From Pseudomonas tolaasii NCPPB 2192 (GTDB lineage: Bacteria > Pseudomonadota > Gammaproteobacteria > Pseudomonadales > Pseudomonadaceae): a stretch of DNA of 64,000 bases. Position 1 is the first letter of the stretch, and each line of letters starts with the position of its first letter. Both the position numbers and the translations under genes were made by a program. The notes below the pieces were generated by a model. The model was not told the origin of the DNA and searched no databases. It saw only the letters and a program-made list of their open reading frames with translations. Shown here in pieces: positions 27,770 through 35,729 of the stretch. The stretch covers positions 1,426,001 to 1,490,000 of the forward strand of contig NZ_PHHD01000001.1 in assembly GCF_002813445.1 (NCBI RefSeq), read 5' to 3'.

Positions 27770-27798
27770 ATTCTAGAGAAAGCAAGCCTCTAGGTCAA
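27770..27798 (-). promoter_or_regulatory. Sigma-70 promoter of rpmH-rnpA
   Basis: On the minus strand TTGACC (27798-27793), a 17-base spacer and TAGAAT (27775-27770) stand 62 bases before the rpmH start. Five of six bases match at each hexamer with ideal spacing. It should drive rpmH-rnpA-yidD-yidC. Confidence 0.8.
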
Positions 27799-28221
27799 TT
27801 TCCAACCAGCTTTTCCTTTAATTAGATCTCTACGGCCCAGCGGGCTCTTTTCTATATGCATGCCTTTCACGAACCAGGGCATAGATATAAAAATAAAGAA
27901 GGAAGTTATTTAAAGCTTTTCTGTAAAGCTTATAAAAGCTAGGCAGTCAGTCATCTGTGGATAACTGCTTTGGGCCTAGATTCTACCTACTGTACAGAGA
28001 ATGACAACTACGGGGGAAAGCGGTGCTCTCCCTGTGCTGCGCTGTCGGATAAGCTGTGTGTGAAAGGGTGTGTTATCCACAGGCTGGTTACCCACAGACT
28101 TTCGCCCCCACTTGTACAACGACCTCAGGTACGCTTATCCACAGAGCTTATGCACAGACCACTGGTCGGCTTTTTAGCCCTTAACACATTGATGTTGGGT
28201 GCCCTGTGAGCAACCTACATG

Positions 28222-28250
28222 TGGATAAGTGGACGGCTGGCCGCTACAAT
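28222..28250 (+). promoter_or_regulatory. Predicted dnaA promoter overlapped by a DnaA box
   Basis: TACAAT (28245-28250) as -10 and TGGATA (28222-28227, four of six bases) as -35 are 17 bases apart, about 45 bases before the dnaA start. The -35 lies entirely inside the perfect DnaA box 28220-28228, which would let DnaA repress its own gene. Confidence 0.6.
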
Positions 28251-28294
28251 GGCGGCTGTTTTTGCCTCACCGGCTTTCAACTTAGGGGATATCC

Positions 28295-29809
28295 GTGTCA
28301 GTGGAACTTTGGCAGCAGTGCGTGGAGCTTTTGCGCGATGAGCTGCCTGCCCAGCAATTCAACACCTGGATCCGTCCGCTACAGGTCGAAGCCGAAGGCG
28401 ACGAGTTGCGTGTCTATGCACCCAACCGTTTTGTTCTCGACTGGGTCAACGAGAAGTACCTGAGCCGCGTACTCGAGTTGCTCGATGAACACGGCAACGG
28501 CCTCGCCCCTGCGCTTTCCTTATTAATAGGCAGCAAGCGCAGTTCTGCACCGCGTGCCGCACCGAATGCACCGTTGGCGGCGGCCGCGTCACAGGCCCAG
28601 GCGGCGCCGGTCGCCAGTGCTCCCGCGCCAGCGGCAACGACGCCCTCCAAGTCGTCGGCACAAAAAAACGCGCCGGAGAACGAAGAACCGTCCCGCGACA
28701 GCTTTGACCCGATGGCAGGCGCCAGCTCCCAGCAAGCGCCGGTCCGCGCCGAACAGCGCACCGTGCAGGTCGAAGGTGCGCTCAAGCACACCAGCTACCT
28801 GAATCGCACCTTTACCTTTGAGAACTTCGTCGAAGGTAAATCCAACCAGCTGGCCCGCGCGGCCGCCTGGCAAGTTGCCGATAACCCCAAGCATGGTTAC
28901 AACCCGCTTTTCCTTTATGGCGGTGTAGGTTTGGGTAAAACCCACTTGATGCACGCTGTAGGTAACCATCTATTAAAGAAGAACCCGAATGCCAAGGTCG
29001 TGTACCTGCACTCGGAGCGCTTCGTGGCTGACATGGTCAAGGCCTTGCAGCTTAATGCCATCAACGAATTCAAGCGCTTTTACCGCTCGGTGGATGCGCT
29101 GCTGATCGATGACATTCAATTCTTTGCGCGCAAAGAGCGCTCTCAGGAAGAGTTTTTCCACACTTTCAATGCCCTGCTCGAAGGCGGCCAGCAGGTCATT
29201 CTGACCAGTGACCGTTATCCGAAGGAAATCGAAGGTCTTGAAGAGCGCCTGAAGTCGCGCTTCGGCTGGGGTTTGACCGTAGCGGTAGAGCCGCCGGAGC
29301 TGGAAACCCGCGTGGCGATCCTGATGAAAAAGGCCGACCAGGCCAAAGTCGATCTGCCTCACGACGCCGCTTTCTTTATTGCCCAACGCATTCGCTCCAA
29401 CGTGCGCGAGCTCGAAGGCGCGCTCAAGCGTGTCATCGCTCACTCGCACTTCATGGGGCGCGACATCACCATCGAGTTGATTCGCGAATCCCTGAAGGAT
29501 TTGTTGGCACTGCAAGACAAGCTGGTGAGTGTGGATAACATCCAGCGTACCGTGGCCGAGTACTACAAGATCAAGATTTCCGACCTGCTGTCCAAGCGCC
29601 GTTCGCGCTCGGTGGCACGTCCACGTCAGGTGGCGATGGCCCTCTCCAAAGAGTTGACCAACCACAGCCTGCCGGAAATCGGTGATGTATTTGGTGGTCG
29701 TGACCACACCACGGTCTTGCACGCGTGCCGCAAGATCAATGAACTTAAGGAATCCGACGCGGATATTCGCGAGGACTACAAGAACCTGCTGCGTACACTG
29801 ACAACGTGA
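28295..29809 (+). CDS. dnaA: Chromosomal replication initiator protein DnaA
   Basis: 504 residues with a GTG start. Domain I (about 1-85, MSVELWQQCVELLRDELPAQ) is for self-association and DnaB loading. An Ala/Pro-rich flexible domain II spans about 86-165. The AAA+ domain III has Walker A GGVGLGKTHLMH (about 209-220) and Walker B LLIDDIQFF. Domain IV has the DnaA-box-binding signature GGRDHTTVLHACRKI. One DnaA box (29530-29538) lies in the coding region. First gene of dnaA-dnaN-recF-gyrB. Confidence 0.98.
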   Translation: MSVELWQQCVELLRDELPAQQFNTWIRPLQVEAEGDELRVYAPNRFVLDWVNEKYLSRVLELLDEHGNGLAPALSLLIGSKRSSAPRAAPNAPLAAAASQAQAAPVASAPAPAATTPSKSSAQKNAPENEEPSRDSFDPMAGASSQQAPVRAEQRTVQVEGALKHTSYLNRTFTFENFVEGKSNQLARAAAWQVADNPKHGYNPLFLYGGVGLGKTHLMHAVGNHLLKKNPNAKVVYLHSERFVADMVKALQLNAINEFKRFYRSVDALLIDDIQFFARKERSQEEFFHTFNALLEGGQQVILTSDRYPKEIEGLEERLKSRFGWGLTVAVEPPELETRVAILMKKADQAKVDLPHDAAFFIAQRIRSNVRELEGALKRVIAHSHFMGRDITIELIRESLKDLLALQDKLVSVDNIQRTVAEYYKIKISDLLSKRRSRSVARPRQVAMALSKELTNHSLPEIGDVFGGRDHTTVLHACRKINELKESDADIREDYKNLLRTLTT

Positions 29810-29847
29810 TGACACCAGCGCAGCTTATTAAGGCAAGGGACTAGACC

Positions 29848-30951
29848 ATGCATTTCACCATTCAACGCGAAGCCCTGTTGAAACCCCTGCAACTGGTCGC
29901 AGGCGTCGTCGAGCGCCGACAGACCTTGCCGGTGCTTTCCAACGTATTGCTGGTAGTCGAAGGCCAGCAATTGTCCTTGACCGGTACTGACCTGGAAGTC
30001 GAGCTGGTCGGCCGCGTACAGCTGGAAGAACCCGCCGAGCCGGGCGAAATCACGGTACCCGCGCGCAAGCTGATGGATATCTGCAAAAGCCTGCCAAACG
30101 ATGCGCTCATCGACATCAAGGTTGATGACGCCAAGCTCGTGGTCAAGGCTGGTCGCAGTCGTTTCACCCTGTCGACGTTGCCGGCCAATGACTTCCCTAC
30201 CGTGGAAGAAGGCCCGGGTTCGCTGACCTGCAGCCTGGAGCAAAGCAAACTGCGCCGTCTGATCGAGCGCACCAGCTTCGCCATGGCTCAGCAGGACGTG
30301 CGTTACTACCTCAACGGTATGTTGCTGGAAGTGTCGGAAGGCATCATTCGCGCCGTGGCCACCGACGGTCACCGTTTGGCCATGTGCTCGATGCGCGCTG
30401 ACATCGGCCAGCCAGACCGCCACCAGGTCATCGTGCCGCGCAAAGGTATCCTTGAACTGGCGCGCTTGCTGACCGAGCCGGAAGGCAATGTCAGCATTGT
30501 GTTGGGTCAACACCACATTCGTGCGACCACCGGCGAGTTCACGTTCACCTCGAAGCTGGTCGATGGCAAGTTCCCGGATTACGAGCGCGTGCTGCCTAAA
30601 GGCGGTGACAAGCTGGTGTTGGGTGATCGCCAGGCGCTGCGTGAAGCGTTCAGTCGTACCGCGATTCTGTCGAACGAAAAGTACCGTGGTATCCGTCTGC
30701 AACTGGCCAATGGTCAGTTGAAGATCCAGGCCAACAACCCGGAGCAGGAAGAAGCGGAAGAAGAAGTGGGCGTTGACTACAACGGCGGCTCCCTGGAAAT
30801 CGGCTTCAACGTGAGCTACCTGCTGGACGTGCTGGGTGTGATGACTACCGAACAAGTTCGCCTGATTCTGTCGGACTCCAACAGCAGTGCGCTGGTGCAG
30901 GAATCCGACAACGACGACTCGGCTTACGTTGTCATGCCGATGCGCCTGTAA
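29848..30951 (+). CDS. dnaN: DNA polymerase III beta sliding clamp
   Basis: 367 residues, three repeats of the clamp fold, ending in VVMPMRL, which is part of the hydrophobic partner-binding pocket. The dimeric ring tethers polymerase and repair proteins. Begins 38 bases after dnaA, in the same transcription unit. Confidence 0.97.
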   Translation: MHFTIQREALLKPLQLVAGVVERRQTLPVLSNVLLVVEGQQLSLTGTDLEVELVGRVQLEEPAEPGEITVPARKLMDICKSLPNDALIDIKVDDAKLVVKAGRSRFTLSTLPANDFPTVEEGPGSLTCSLEQSKLRRLIERTSFAMAQQDVRYYLNGMLLEVSEGIIRAVATDGHRLAMCSMRADIGQPDRHQVIVPRKGILELARLLTEPEGNVSIVLGQHHIRATTGEFTFTSKLVDGKFPDYERVLPKGGDKLVLGDRQALREAFSRTAILSNEKYRGIRLQLANGQLKIQANNPEQEEAEEEVGVDYNGGSLEIGFNVSYLLDVLGVMTTEQVRLILSDSNSSALVQESDNDDSAYVVMPMRL

Positions 30952-30971
30952 TCATGCCCAGCAGAAGCTAG

Positions 30972-32075
30972 ATGTCCCTCAGTCGCGTCTCGGTCACCGC
31001 GGTGCGCAATCTGCACCCGGTGACCTTCTCCCCCTCTCCCCGCATCAATATCCTCCATGGCGCCAACGGCAGTGGCAAAACCAGCGTGCTGGAAGCCATC
31101 CACTTGCTGGGGCTTGCCCGTTCCTTTCGCAGTGCTCGTTTATTGCCGGTGATTCAATACGAACAGTTGGCTTGCACCGTGTTTGGCCAGGTTGAGCTGG
31201 CGGAAGGTGGCCACAGTAGCCTGGGGATATCTCGTGATCGCGGCGGCGAGTTTCAAATTCGCATCGACGGGCAAAACGCGCGCAGTGCTGCCCAATTGGC
31301 GGAAATCCTGCCGTTGCAATTGATCAACCCCGACAGCTTCCGGCTGTTGGAGGGAGCTCCAAAAATTCGCAGGCAATTCCTCGACTGGGGAGTGTTCCAC
31401 GTGGAACCGCGTTTCATGGCCACTTGGCAGCGCCTGCAGAAGGCCCTCCGGCAGCGGAACTCATGGCTGCGGCATGGTACACTTGACGCCGCTTCGCAAG
31501 CGGCCTGGGACCGGGAACTGTGCCTGGCCAGCGATGAAATAGATGAGTACCGCCGCGCCTATATCAAAGCCTTGAAACCAGTCTTTGAACAGACCCTGAG
31601 TGAGTTGCTGGATCTCGATGGGCTGACGCTGAGTTACTACCGTGGTTGGGATAAAGAGCGAGAACTGAGTGCAGTGCTCGCCACGTCCTTGCAACGGGAT
31701 CAGCAAATTGGACATACCCAAGCCGGACCTCAACGGGCTGACCTGCGCCTTAGACTAGGTGCTCATAATGCCGCGGATATTTTGTCCCGTGGTCAGCAGA
31801 AGTTGGTGGTCTGTGCGTTGCGTATCGCTCAGGGCCATTTGGTGGGCACCGCTCGGCGCGGTCAGTGTATTTATCTGGTGGATGATTTGCCGTCCGAACT
31901 CGACGAGCAACACCGTCGTGCGTTATGCCGCTTGTTGGAAGACTTACGCTGCCAGGTGTTTATCACCTGTGTAGACCACGAATTATTGAGGGAAGGCTGG
32001 CAGACGGAAACGCCAGTCGCTTTGTTCCACGTGGAACAGGGCCGTATCACCCAGACCCACGACCATCGGGAGTGA
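30972..32075 (+). CDS. recF: DNA replication and repair protein RecF
   Basis: 367 residues. SMC/ABC-like ATPase loading RecA at gaps through RecFOR. Walker A is HGANGSGKTSVLEAIHLLGL; the ABC signature LSRGQQKLVVCALRIAQGH and Walker B YLVDDLPSELD come near the C-terminus. Two ParB-binding parS sites are embedded in codons for F-H-V-E (31393 and 32023). Four bases separate it from gyrB. Confidence 0.97.
   Translation: MSLSRVSVTAVRNLHPVTFSPSPRINILHGANGSGKTSVLEAIHLLGLARSFRSARLLPVIQYEQLACTVFGQVELAEGGHSSLGISRDRGGEFQIRIDGQNARSAAQLAEILPLQLINPDSFRLLEGAPKIRRQFLDWGVFHVEPRFMATWQRLQKALRQRNSWLRHGTLDAASQAAWDRELCLASDEIDEYRRAYIKALKPVFEQTLSELLDLDGLTLSYYRGWDKERELSAVLATSLQRDQQIGHTQAGPQRADLRLRLGAHNAADILSRGQQKLVVCALRIAQGHLVGTARRGQCIYLVDDLPSELDEQHRRALCRLLEDLRCQVFITCVDHELLREGWQTETPVALFHVEQGRITQTHDHRE
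31393..31408. promoter_or_regulatory. parS site (one mismatch)
   Basis: TGTTCCACGTGGAACC differs from the palindromic Pseudomonas parS TGTTCCACGTGGAACA at one end base. It lies inside recF about 3.1 kb from the dnaA start, within the zone where ParB loads. Confidence 0.8.
32023..32038. promoter_or_regulatory. parS site (perfect)
   Basis: TGTTCCACGTGGAACA, a perfect 16-base palindrome, at the 3' end of recF, 41 bases before the gyrB start. ParB bound here could also affect gyrB transcription. Confidence 0.9.
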
Positions 32076-32079
32076 AGGC

Positions 32080-34497
32080 ATGAGCGAAGAAAACACGTAC
32101 GACTCGACCAGCATTAAAGTGCTGAAAGGTTTGGATGCCGTACGCAAACGTCCTGGTATGTACATCGGCGACACCGATGATGGTAGCGGTCTGCACCACA
32201 TGGTGTTCGAGGTGGTCGACAACTCCATCGACGAAGCTTTGGCCGGTCACTGCGACGACATCAGCATCATCATCCACCCGGATGAATCCATCACCGTGCG
32301 CGACAACGGTCGCGGCATTCCGGTAGATGTGCACAAAGAAGAAGGCGTTTCGGCGGCAGAGGTCATCATGACCGTGCTTCACGCCGGCGGTAAGTTCGAC
32401 GACAACTCCTACAAAGTATCCGGCGGTTTGCACGGTGTAGGTGTATCGGTGGTAAACGCCCTTTCCGAAGAGCTGATCCTGACTGTTCGCCGCAGCGGCA
32501 AGATCTGGGAACAGACTTACGTTCACGGTGTTCCACAAGAACCGATGAAAATCGTCGGTGACAGTGAAACTACCGGTACCCAGATTCACTTCAAGGCTTC
32601 CAGCGAAACGTTCAAGAATATCCACTTCAGCTGGGACATCCTGGCCAAACGTATCCGTGAGCTGTCCTTCCTCAACTCCGGTGTGGGTATCGTCCTCAAG
32701 GACGAGCGCAGCGGCAAGGAAGAGCTGTTCAAGTACGAAGGTGGCTTGCGTGCATTCGTTGAATACCTGAACACCAACAAGACTGCGGTCAACCAGGTGT
32801 TCCATTTCAACATTCAGCGTGAAGACGGCATCGGCGTGGAAATCGCCCTGCAGTGGAACGACAGCTTCAACGAGAACCTGTTGTGCTTCACCAACAACAT
32901 TCCGCAGCGCGATGGCGGTACTCACCTGGTGGGTTTCCGTTCCGCACTGACGCGTAACCTGAACAACTACATCGAACAGGAAGGCCTGGCGAAGAAGCAC
33001 AAAGTCGCCACCACCGGTGACGATGCTCGCGAAGGCCTGACTGCGATTATTTCGGTGAAAGTACCGGATCCTAAGTTCAGCTCTCAGACCAAAGACAAGC
33101 TGGTGTCTTCCGAAGTGAAGACAGCGGTCGAGCAGGAGATGGGCAAGTACTTCTCCGACTTCCTGCTGGAGAACCCGAACGAAGCCAAATTGGTCGTCGG
33201 CAAGATGATCGACGCTGCGCGTGCCCGTGAAGCTGCGCGCAAGGCGCGTGAGATGACCCGCCGTAAAGGTGCGCTGGACATCGCCGGCCTCCCGGGCAAA
33301 CTGGCGGACTGCCAGGAGAAGGACCCTGCCCTTTCCGAACTGTACCTGGTGGAAGGTGACTCTGCTGGCGGTTCCGCCAAGCAGGGTCGTAACCGTCGTA
33401 CCCAAGCCATCCTGCCGTTGAAGGGCAAGATTCTCAACGTCGAGAAAGCGCGCTTTGACAAGATGATTTCCTCTCAGGAAGTCGGCACCTTGATCACGGC
33501 ATTGGGTTGCGGCATCGGCCGTGACGAATACAACATCGACAAGCTGCGTTATCACAACATCATCATCATGACCGATGCTGACGTCGACGGTTCGCACATC
33601 CGTACCCTGCTGCTGACCTTCTTCTTCCGTCAGTTGCCGGAGCTGATCGAGCGTGGCTACATCTACATCGCGCAGCCGCCGTTGTACAAGGTCAAAAAAG
33701 GCAAGCAAGAGCAATACATCAAAGATGACGATGCCATGGAAGAGTACATGACGCAGTCGGCCCTGGAAGATGCGAGCCTGCACCTGAACGACGAAGCGCC
33801 GGGCATCTCCGGTGAGTCGCTGGAGCGTCTGGTTAACGACTTCCGCATGGTCATGAAGACGCTCAAGCGTCTGTCGCGTCTGTACCCTCAGGAGCTCACC
33901 GAGCACTTCATCTACCTGCCGGCCGTCAGCCTCGAGCAGTTGGGCGACCACGCAGCTATGGAGGATTGGCTGGCTCAGTACGAAGTACGCCTGCGCACTG
34001 TCGAAAAGTCTGGCCTGGTGTACAAAGCCAGCCTGCGTGAAGACCGTGAACGTAACGTCTGGTTGCCAGAGGTCGAGTTGATCTCTCACGGCCTGTCGAA
34101 TTACGTCACCTTCAACCGCGACTTCTTCGGCAGCAACGACTACAAAACCGTCGTCACCCTGGGCGCGCAGTTGAGCACCCTGCTGGACGATGGCGCTTAC
34201 ATCCAGCGTGGTGAGCGCAAGAAGCAGGTCAAGGAATTCAAGGAAGCCCTCGACTGGCTGATGGCCGAAAGTACCAAGCGCCACACCATCCAGCGATACA
34301 AAGGTCTGGGCGAAATGAACCCGGATCAACTGTGGGAAACCACCATGGACCCAAGCCAGCGTCGTATGCTGCGCGTGACCATCGAAGACGCCATTGGCGC
34401 GGATCAGATCTTCAACACCCTGATGGGTGATGCGGTTGAGCCACGTCGTGACTTCATCGAAAGTAACGCCTTGGCGGTGTCCAACCTGGATTTCTGA
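32080..34497 (+). CDS. gyrB: DNA gyrase subunit B
   Basis: 805 residues. The GHKL ATPase domain begins SIKVLKGLDAVRKRPGMYIG. The TOPRIM domain has EGDSAGGSAKQGR (about 425-437) and MTDADVDGSHIRTLLL. The insertion of about 165 residues after it is typical of gamma-proteobacterial GyrB, and the tail RYKGLGEMNPDQLWETTMDP contacts GyrA. Introduces negative supercoils. No resistance-type change can be judged by eye. Confidence 0.98.
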   Translation: MSEENTYDSTSIKVLKGLDAVRKRPGMYIGDTDDGSGLHHMVFEVVDNSIDEALAGHCDDISIIIHPDESITVRDNGRGIPVDVHKEEGVSAAEVIMTVLHAGGKFDDNSYKVSGGLHGVGVSVVNALSEELILTVRRSGKIWEQTYVHGVPQEPMKIVGDSETTGTQIHFKASSETFKNIHFSWDILAKRIRELSFLNSGVGIVLKDERSGKEELFKYEGGLRAFVEYLNTNKTAVNQVFHFNIQREDGIGVEIALQWNDSFNENLLCFTNNIPQRDGGTHLVGFRSALTRNLNNYIEQEGLAKKHKVATTGDDAREGLTAIISVKVPDPKFSSQTKDKLVSSEVKTAVEQEMGKYFSDFLLENPNEAKLVVGKMIDAARAREAARKAREMTRRKGALDIAGLPGKLADCQEKDPALSELYLVEGDSAGGSAKQGRNRRTQAILPLKGKILNVEKARFDKMISSQEVGTLITALGCGIGRDEYNIDKLRYHNIIIMTDADVDGSHIRTLLLTFFFRQLPELIERGYIYIAQPPLYKVKKGKQEQYIKDDDAMEEYMTQSALEDASLHLNDEAPGISGESLERLVNDFRMVMKTLKRLSRLYPQELTEHFIYLPAVSLEQLGDHAAMEDWLAQYEVRLRTVEKSGLVYKASLREDRERNVWLPEVELISHGLSNYVTFNRDFFGSNDYKTVVTLGAQLSTLLDDGAYIQRGERKKQVKEFKEALDWLMAESTKRHTIQRYKGLGEMNPDQLWETTMDPSQRRMLRVTIEDAIGADQIFNTLMGDAVEPRRDFIESNALAVSNLDF

Positions 34498-34517
34498 TCA
34501 GGCAAACTCGCTAAACC

Positions 34518-34549
34518 AAAAAGGCCAGTGCTCAGCGCTGGCCTTTTTT
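34518..34549 (+). terminator. Terminator after gyrB
   Basis: GGCCAGTGC, loop TCA and GCGCTGGCC, flanked by AAAAA and TTTTTT, starts 21 bases after the gyrB stop. A-run and T-run on both sides let it serve the convergent response-regulator gene too. Confidence 0.9.
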
Positions 34550-34577
34550 ATTGCTTGATGAACAAGCATTTTGCAAA

Positions 34578-34593
34578 TGCTCCACGTGGAACA
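34578..34593. promoter_or_regulatory. parS site (one mismatch)
   Basis: TGCTCCACGTGGAACA has one mismatch to the parS palindrome. It lies between the convergent gyrB and response-regulator genes, 2.5 kb from the perfect copy. Confidence 0.8.
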
Positions 34594-34601
34594 TTCAGGA
34601 T

Positions 34602-35324
34602 CTAGCCCTGAGTGGCTGCCGCTACGCTTTCCAGCCGGTAGCCGTAGCCGTAGATAGTCAGCAGTTGCCAGCCGCGGTCTGCAGTCAGCCCCAGCTTGTT
34701 GCGCAGTCGATAAATGTGCGTGTCCAAAGGCCGCGAGGAGACCATTTCCTCATGGGTCCAGAATCGCTCATACAGATACTCACGAGACAGCGGTCGCGCC
34801 AGATTGGCGAACAAGCAACTGGCCAGGCGGTATTCACGCTCGGTCAGATTGATCGGTTTTCCCGCGCGGGTAACGGTCAGTTCTGCGTCATCGAAGATCA
34901 GGTCGTTGAAGCTCTGGACTTCATGGGTGGTTGATTTCTGCAGGCCGTGGCGACGCAAGACTGCACTGACCCGGGCTTTCAGTTCGTTGGGCCGAAAGGG
35001 TTTGCTGACATAATCATCCGCCCCGCTGTTCAATGCGGTGACGATATCGCTTTCAGCGTCGCGGCTGGTCAGCATGATGACGGCGGGCGGTGACTCCATG
35101 TGTTCACGGGTCCAGCGCAGCAATGCGATACCGGTGATATCGGGTAACTGCCAATCGAGTATGAGCAGGTCGAAGGTTTCCCGTCGCAGTTGGCGCAACA
35201 GGTCTTCACCGCGCTCGAAGCAATGCAAAGACCAGGGTTGTTCCGTGGTGCCGGGGATTTGTCGCAGTGTCTGTTCAACCCGGCGCAACTCAGCGGGCTC
35301 GTCATCCAGTATTGCGACACGCAT
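34602..35324 (-). CDS. OmpR/PhoB-family response regulator
   Basis: 240 residues from the ATG at 35324 (MRVAILDDEPAELRRVEQTL), with AGAAAGGA upstream. An open frame continues 27 codons further but without family-like sequence. The receiver domain (1-120) has the acidic pair at 7-8, phosphoacceptor Asp57 (LLILDWQLPD), Thr near LTS and Lys in VSKPF. The winged-helix DNA-binding domain (about 145-233) includes LTEREYRLASCLFAN and the recognition helix region RPLDTHIYRLRNKLG. Transcribed divergently from a CHASE2 sensor kinase, its probable partner. The regulon is unknown. Confidence 0.9.
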   Translation of the reverse strand: MRVAILDDEPAELRRVEQTLRQIPGTTEQPWSLHCFERGEDLLRQLRRETFDLLILDWQLPDITGIALLRWTREHMESPPAVIMLTSRDAESDIVTALNSGADDYVSKPFRPNELKARVSAVLRRHGLQKSTTHEVQSFNDLIFDDAELTVTRAGKPINLTEREYRLASCLFANLARPLSREYLYERFWTHEEMVSSRPLDTHIYRLRNKLGLTADRGWQLLTIYGYGYRLESVAAATQG

Positions 35325-35728
35325 GGGGTGGGTCCTTTCTACAAAAAATACGGCAGCCGATGGCCGAAGTAAAAGCGGGCACATACCGCGCAGATGCCGG
35401 TCCATGAATCTGAAGAATTGTGGTCAGATTCAAAGACCCTCGGATCTCTGGGTACGCTGATATCAAAGCGCCTTAACCCATTAAAAGACCCTGAGACCTA
35501 GAGGGAAGATACCGACTCCCGCTTCCGAGGAAAAGGATCGTGGCAGGCCGCCCTTAAGGGGAAGTCGCCAGGCTCCCGAGCGAAACATTCAGGAAAGTCT
35601 TTCCCTCAGACAGGAATGAGCTTCAATGGGTTCCAGAGCACCACGTTTCAACAACATCGCCTGGAAGGAGAAGCCGGGGCCATGACAGCATCAACTACCC
35701 ACTGTCCACATGCCACGGCAATGTCGTG
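35325..35728. other. Divergent intergenic region and long leader of the CHASE2 kinase
   Basis: About 400 bases between the regulator and kinase starts. No long ORF. It holds a 10-base palindrome CCCTTAAGGG (35551-35560) and about nine GGA triplets between 35445 and 35672 that could be RsmA/RsmE contacts in a 5' leader. A 15-codon ORF lies at its end. I do not recognise a known riboswitch or sRNA here. Confidence 0.5.
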
Positions 35729-35729
35729 A
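35682..35729 (+). CDS. Possible 15-residue leader peptide coupled to the sensor kinase
   Basis: The ATG at 35682 has AAGGAG (35665-35670) 11 bases upstream and encodes MTASTTHCPHATAMS, with a TGA at 35727-35729 whose last base is the first base of the kinase ATG (TGATG). The kinase itself lacks a good ribosome site, so translation may depend on this ORF. No homology is known to me; coding status is speculative. Confidence 0.35.
   Translation: MTASTTHCPHATAMS

Larger units (their letters stand above)
27709..28294. other. Putative replication origin oriC (rpmH-dnaA intergenic region)
   Basis: 586 bases without a gene. Perfect DnaA boxes occur at 27956-27964, 28073-28081, 28135-28143 and 28220-28228, with one-mismatch boxes at 28088-28096 and 28148-28156. 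An AT-rich stretch (about 27880-27945) with three AAAGCT repeats (27912, 27925, 27935) would be the unwinding element, on the rpmH side of the boxes. The position between rpmH and dnaA is that of the cloned P. putida and P. aeruginosa origins. Genes on either side run mostly away from it. Confidence 0.9.

Noticed and set aside
32047..34329. 760-codon open frame antisense to gyrB, and similar long frames opposite glmS, atpD, atpA, mnmG, yidC and glyS
   Set aside because: These follow from the third-position GC bias of the real genes. Their products have no recognisable motif, and each opposes an essential full-length gene.
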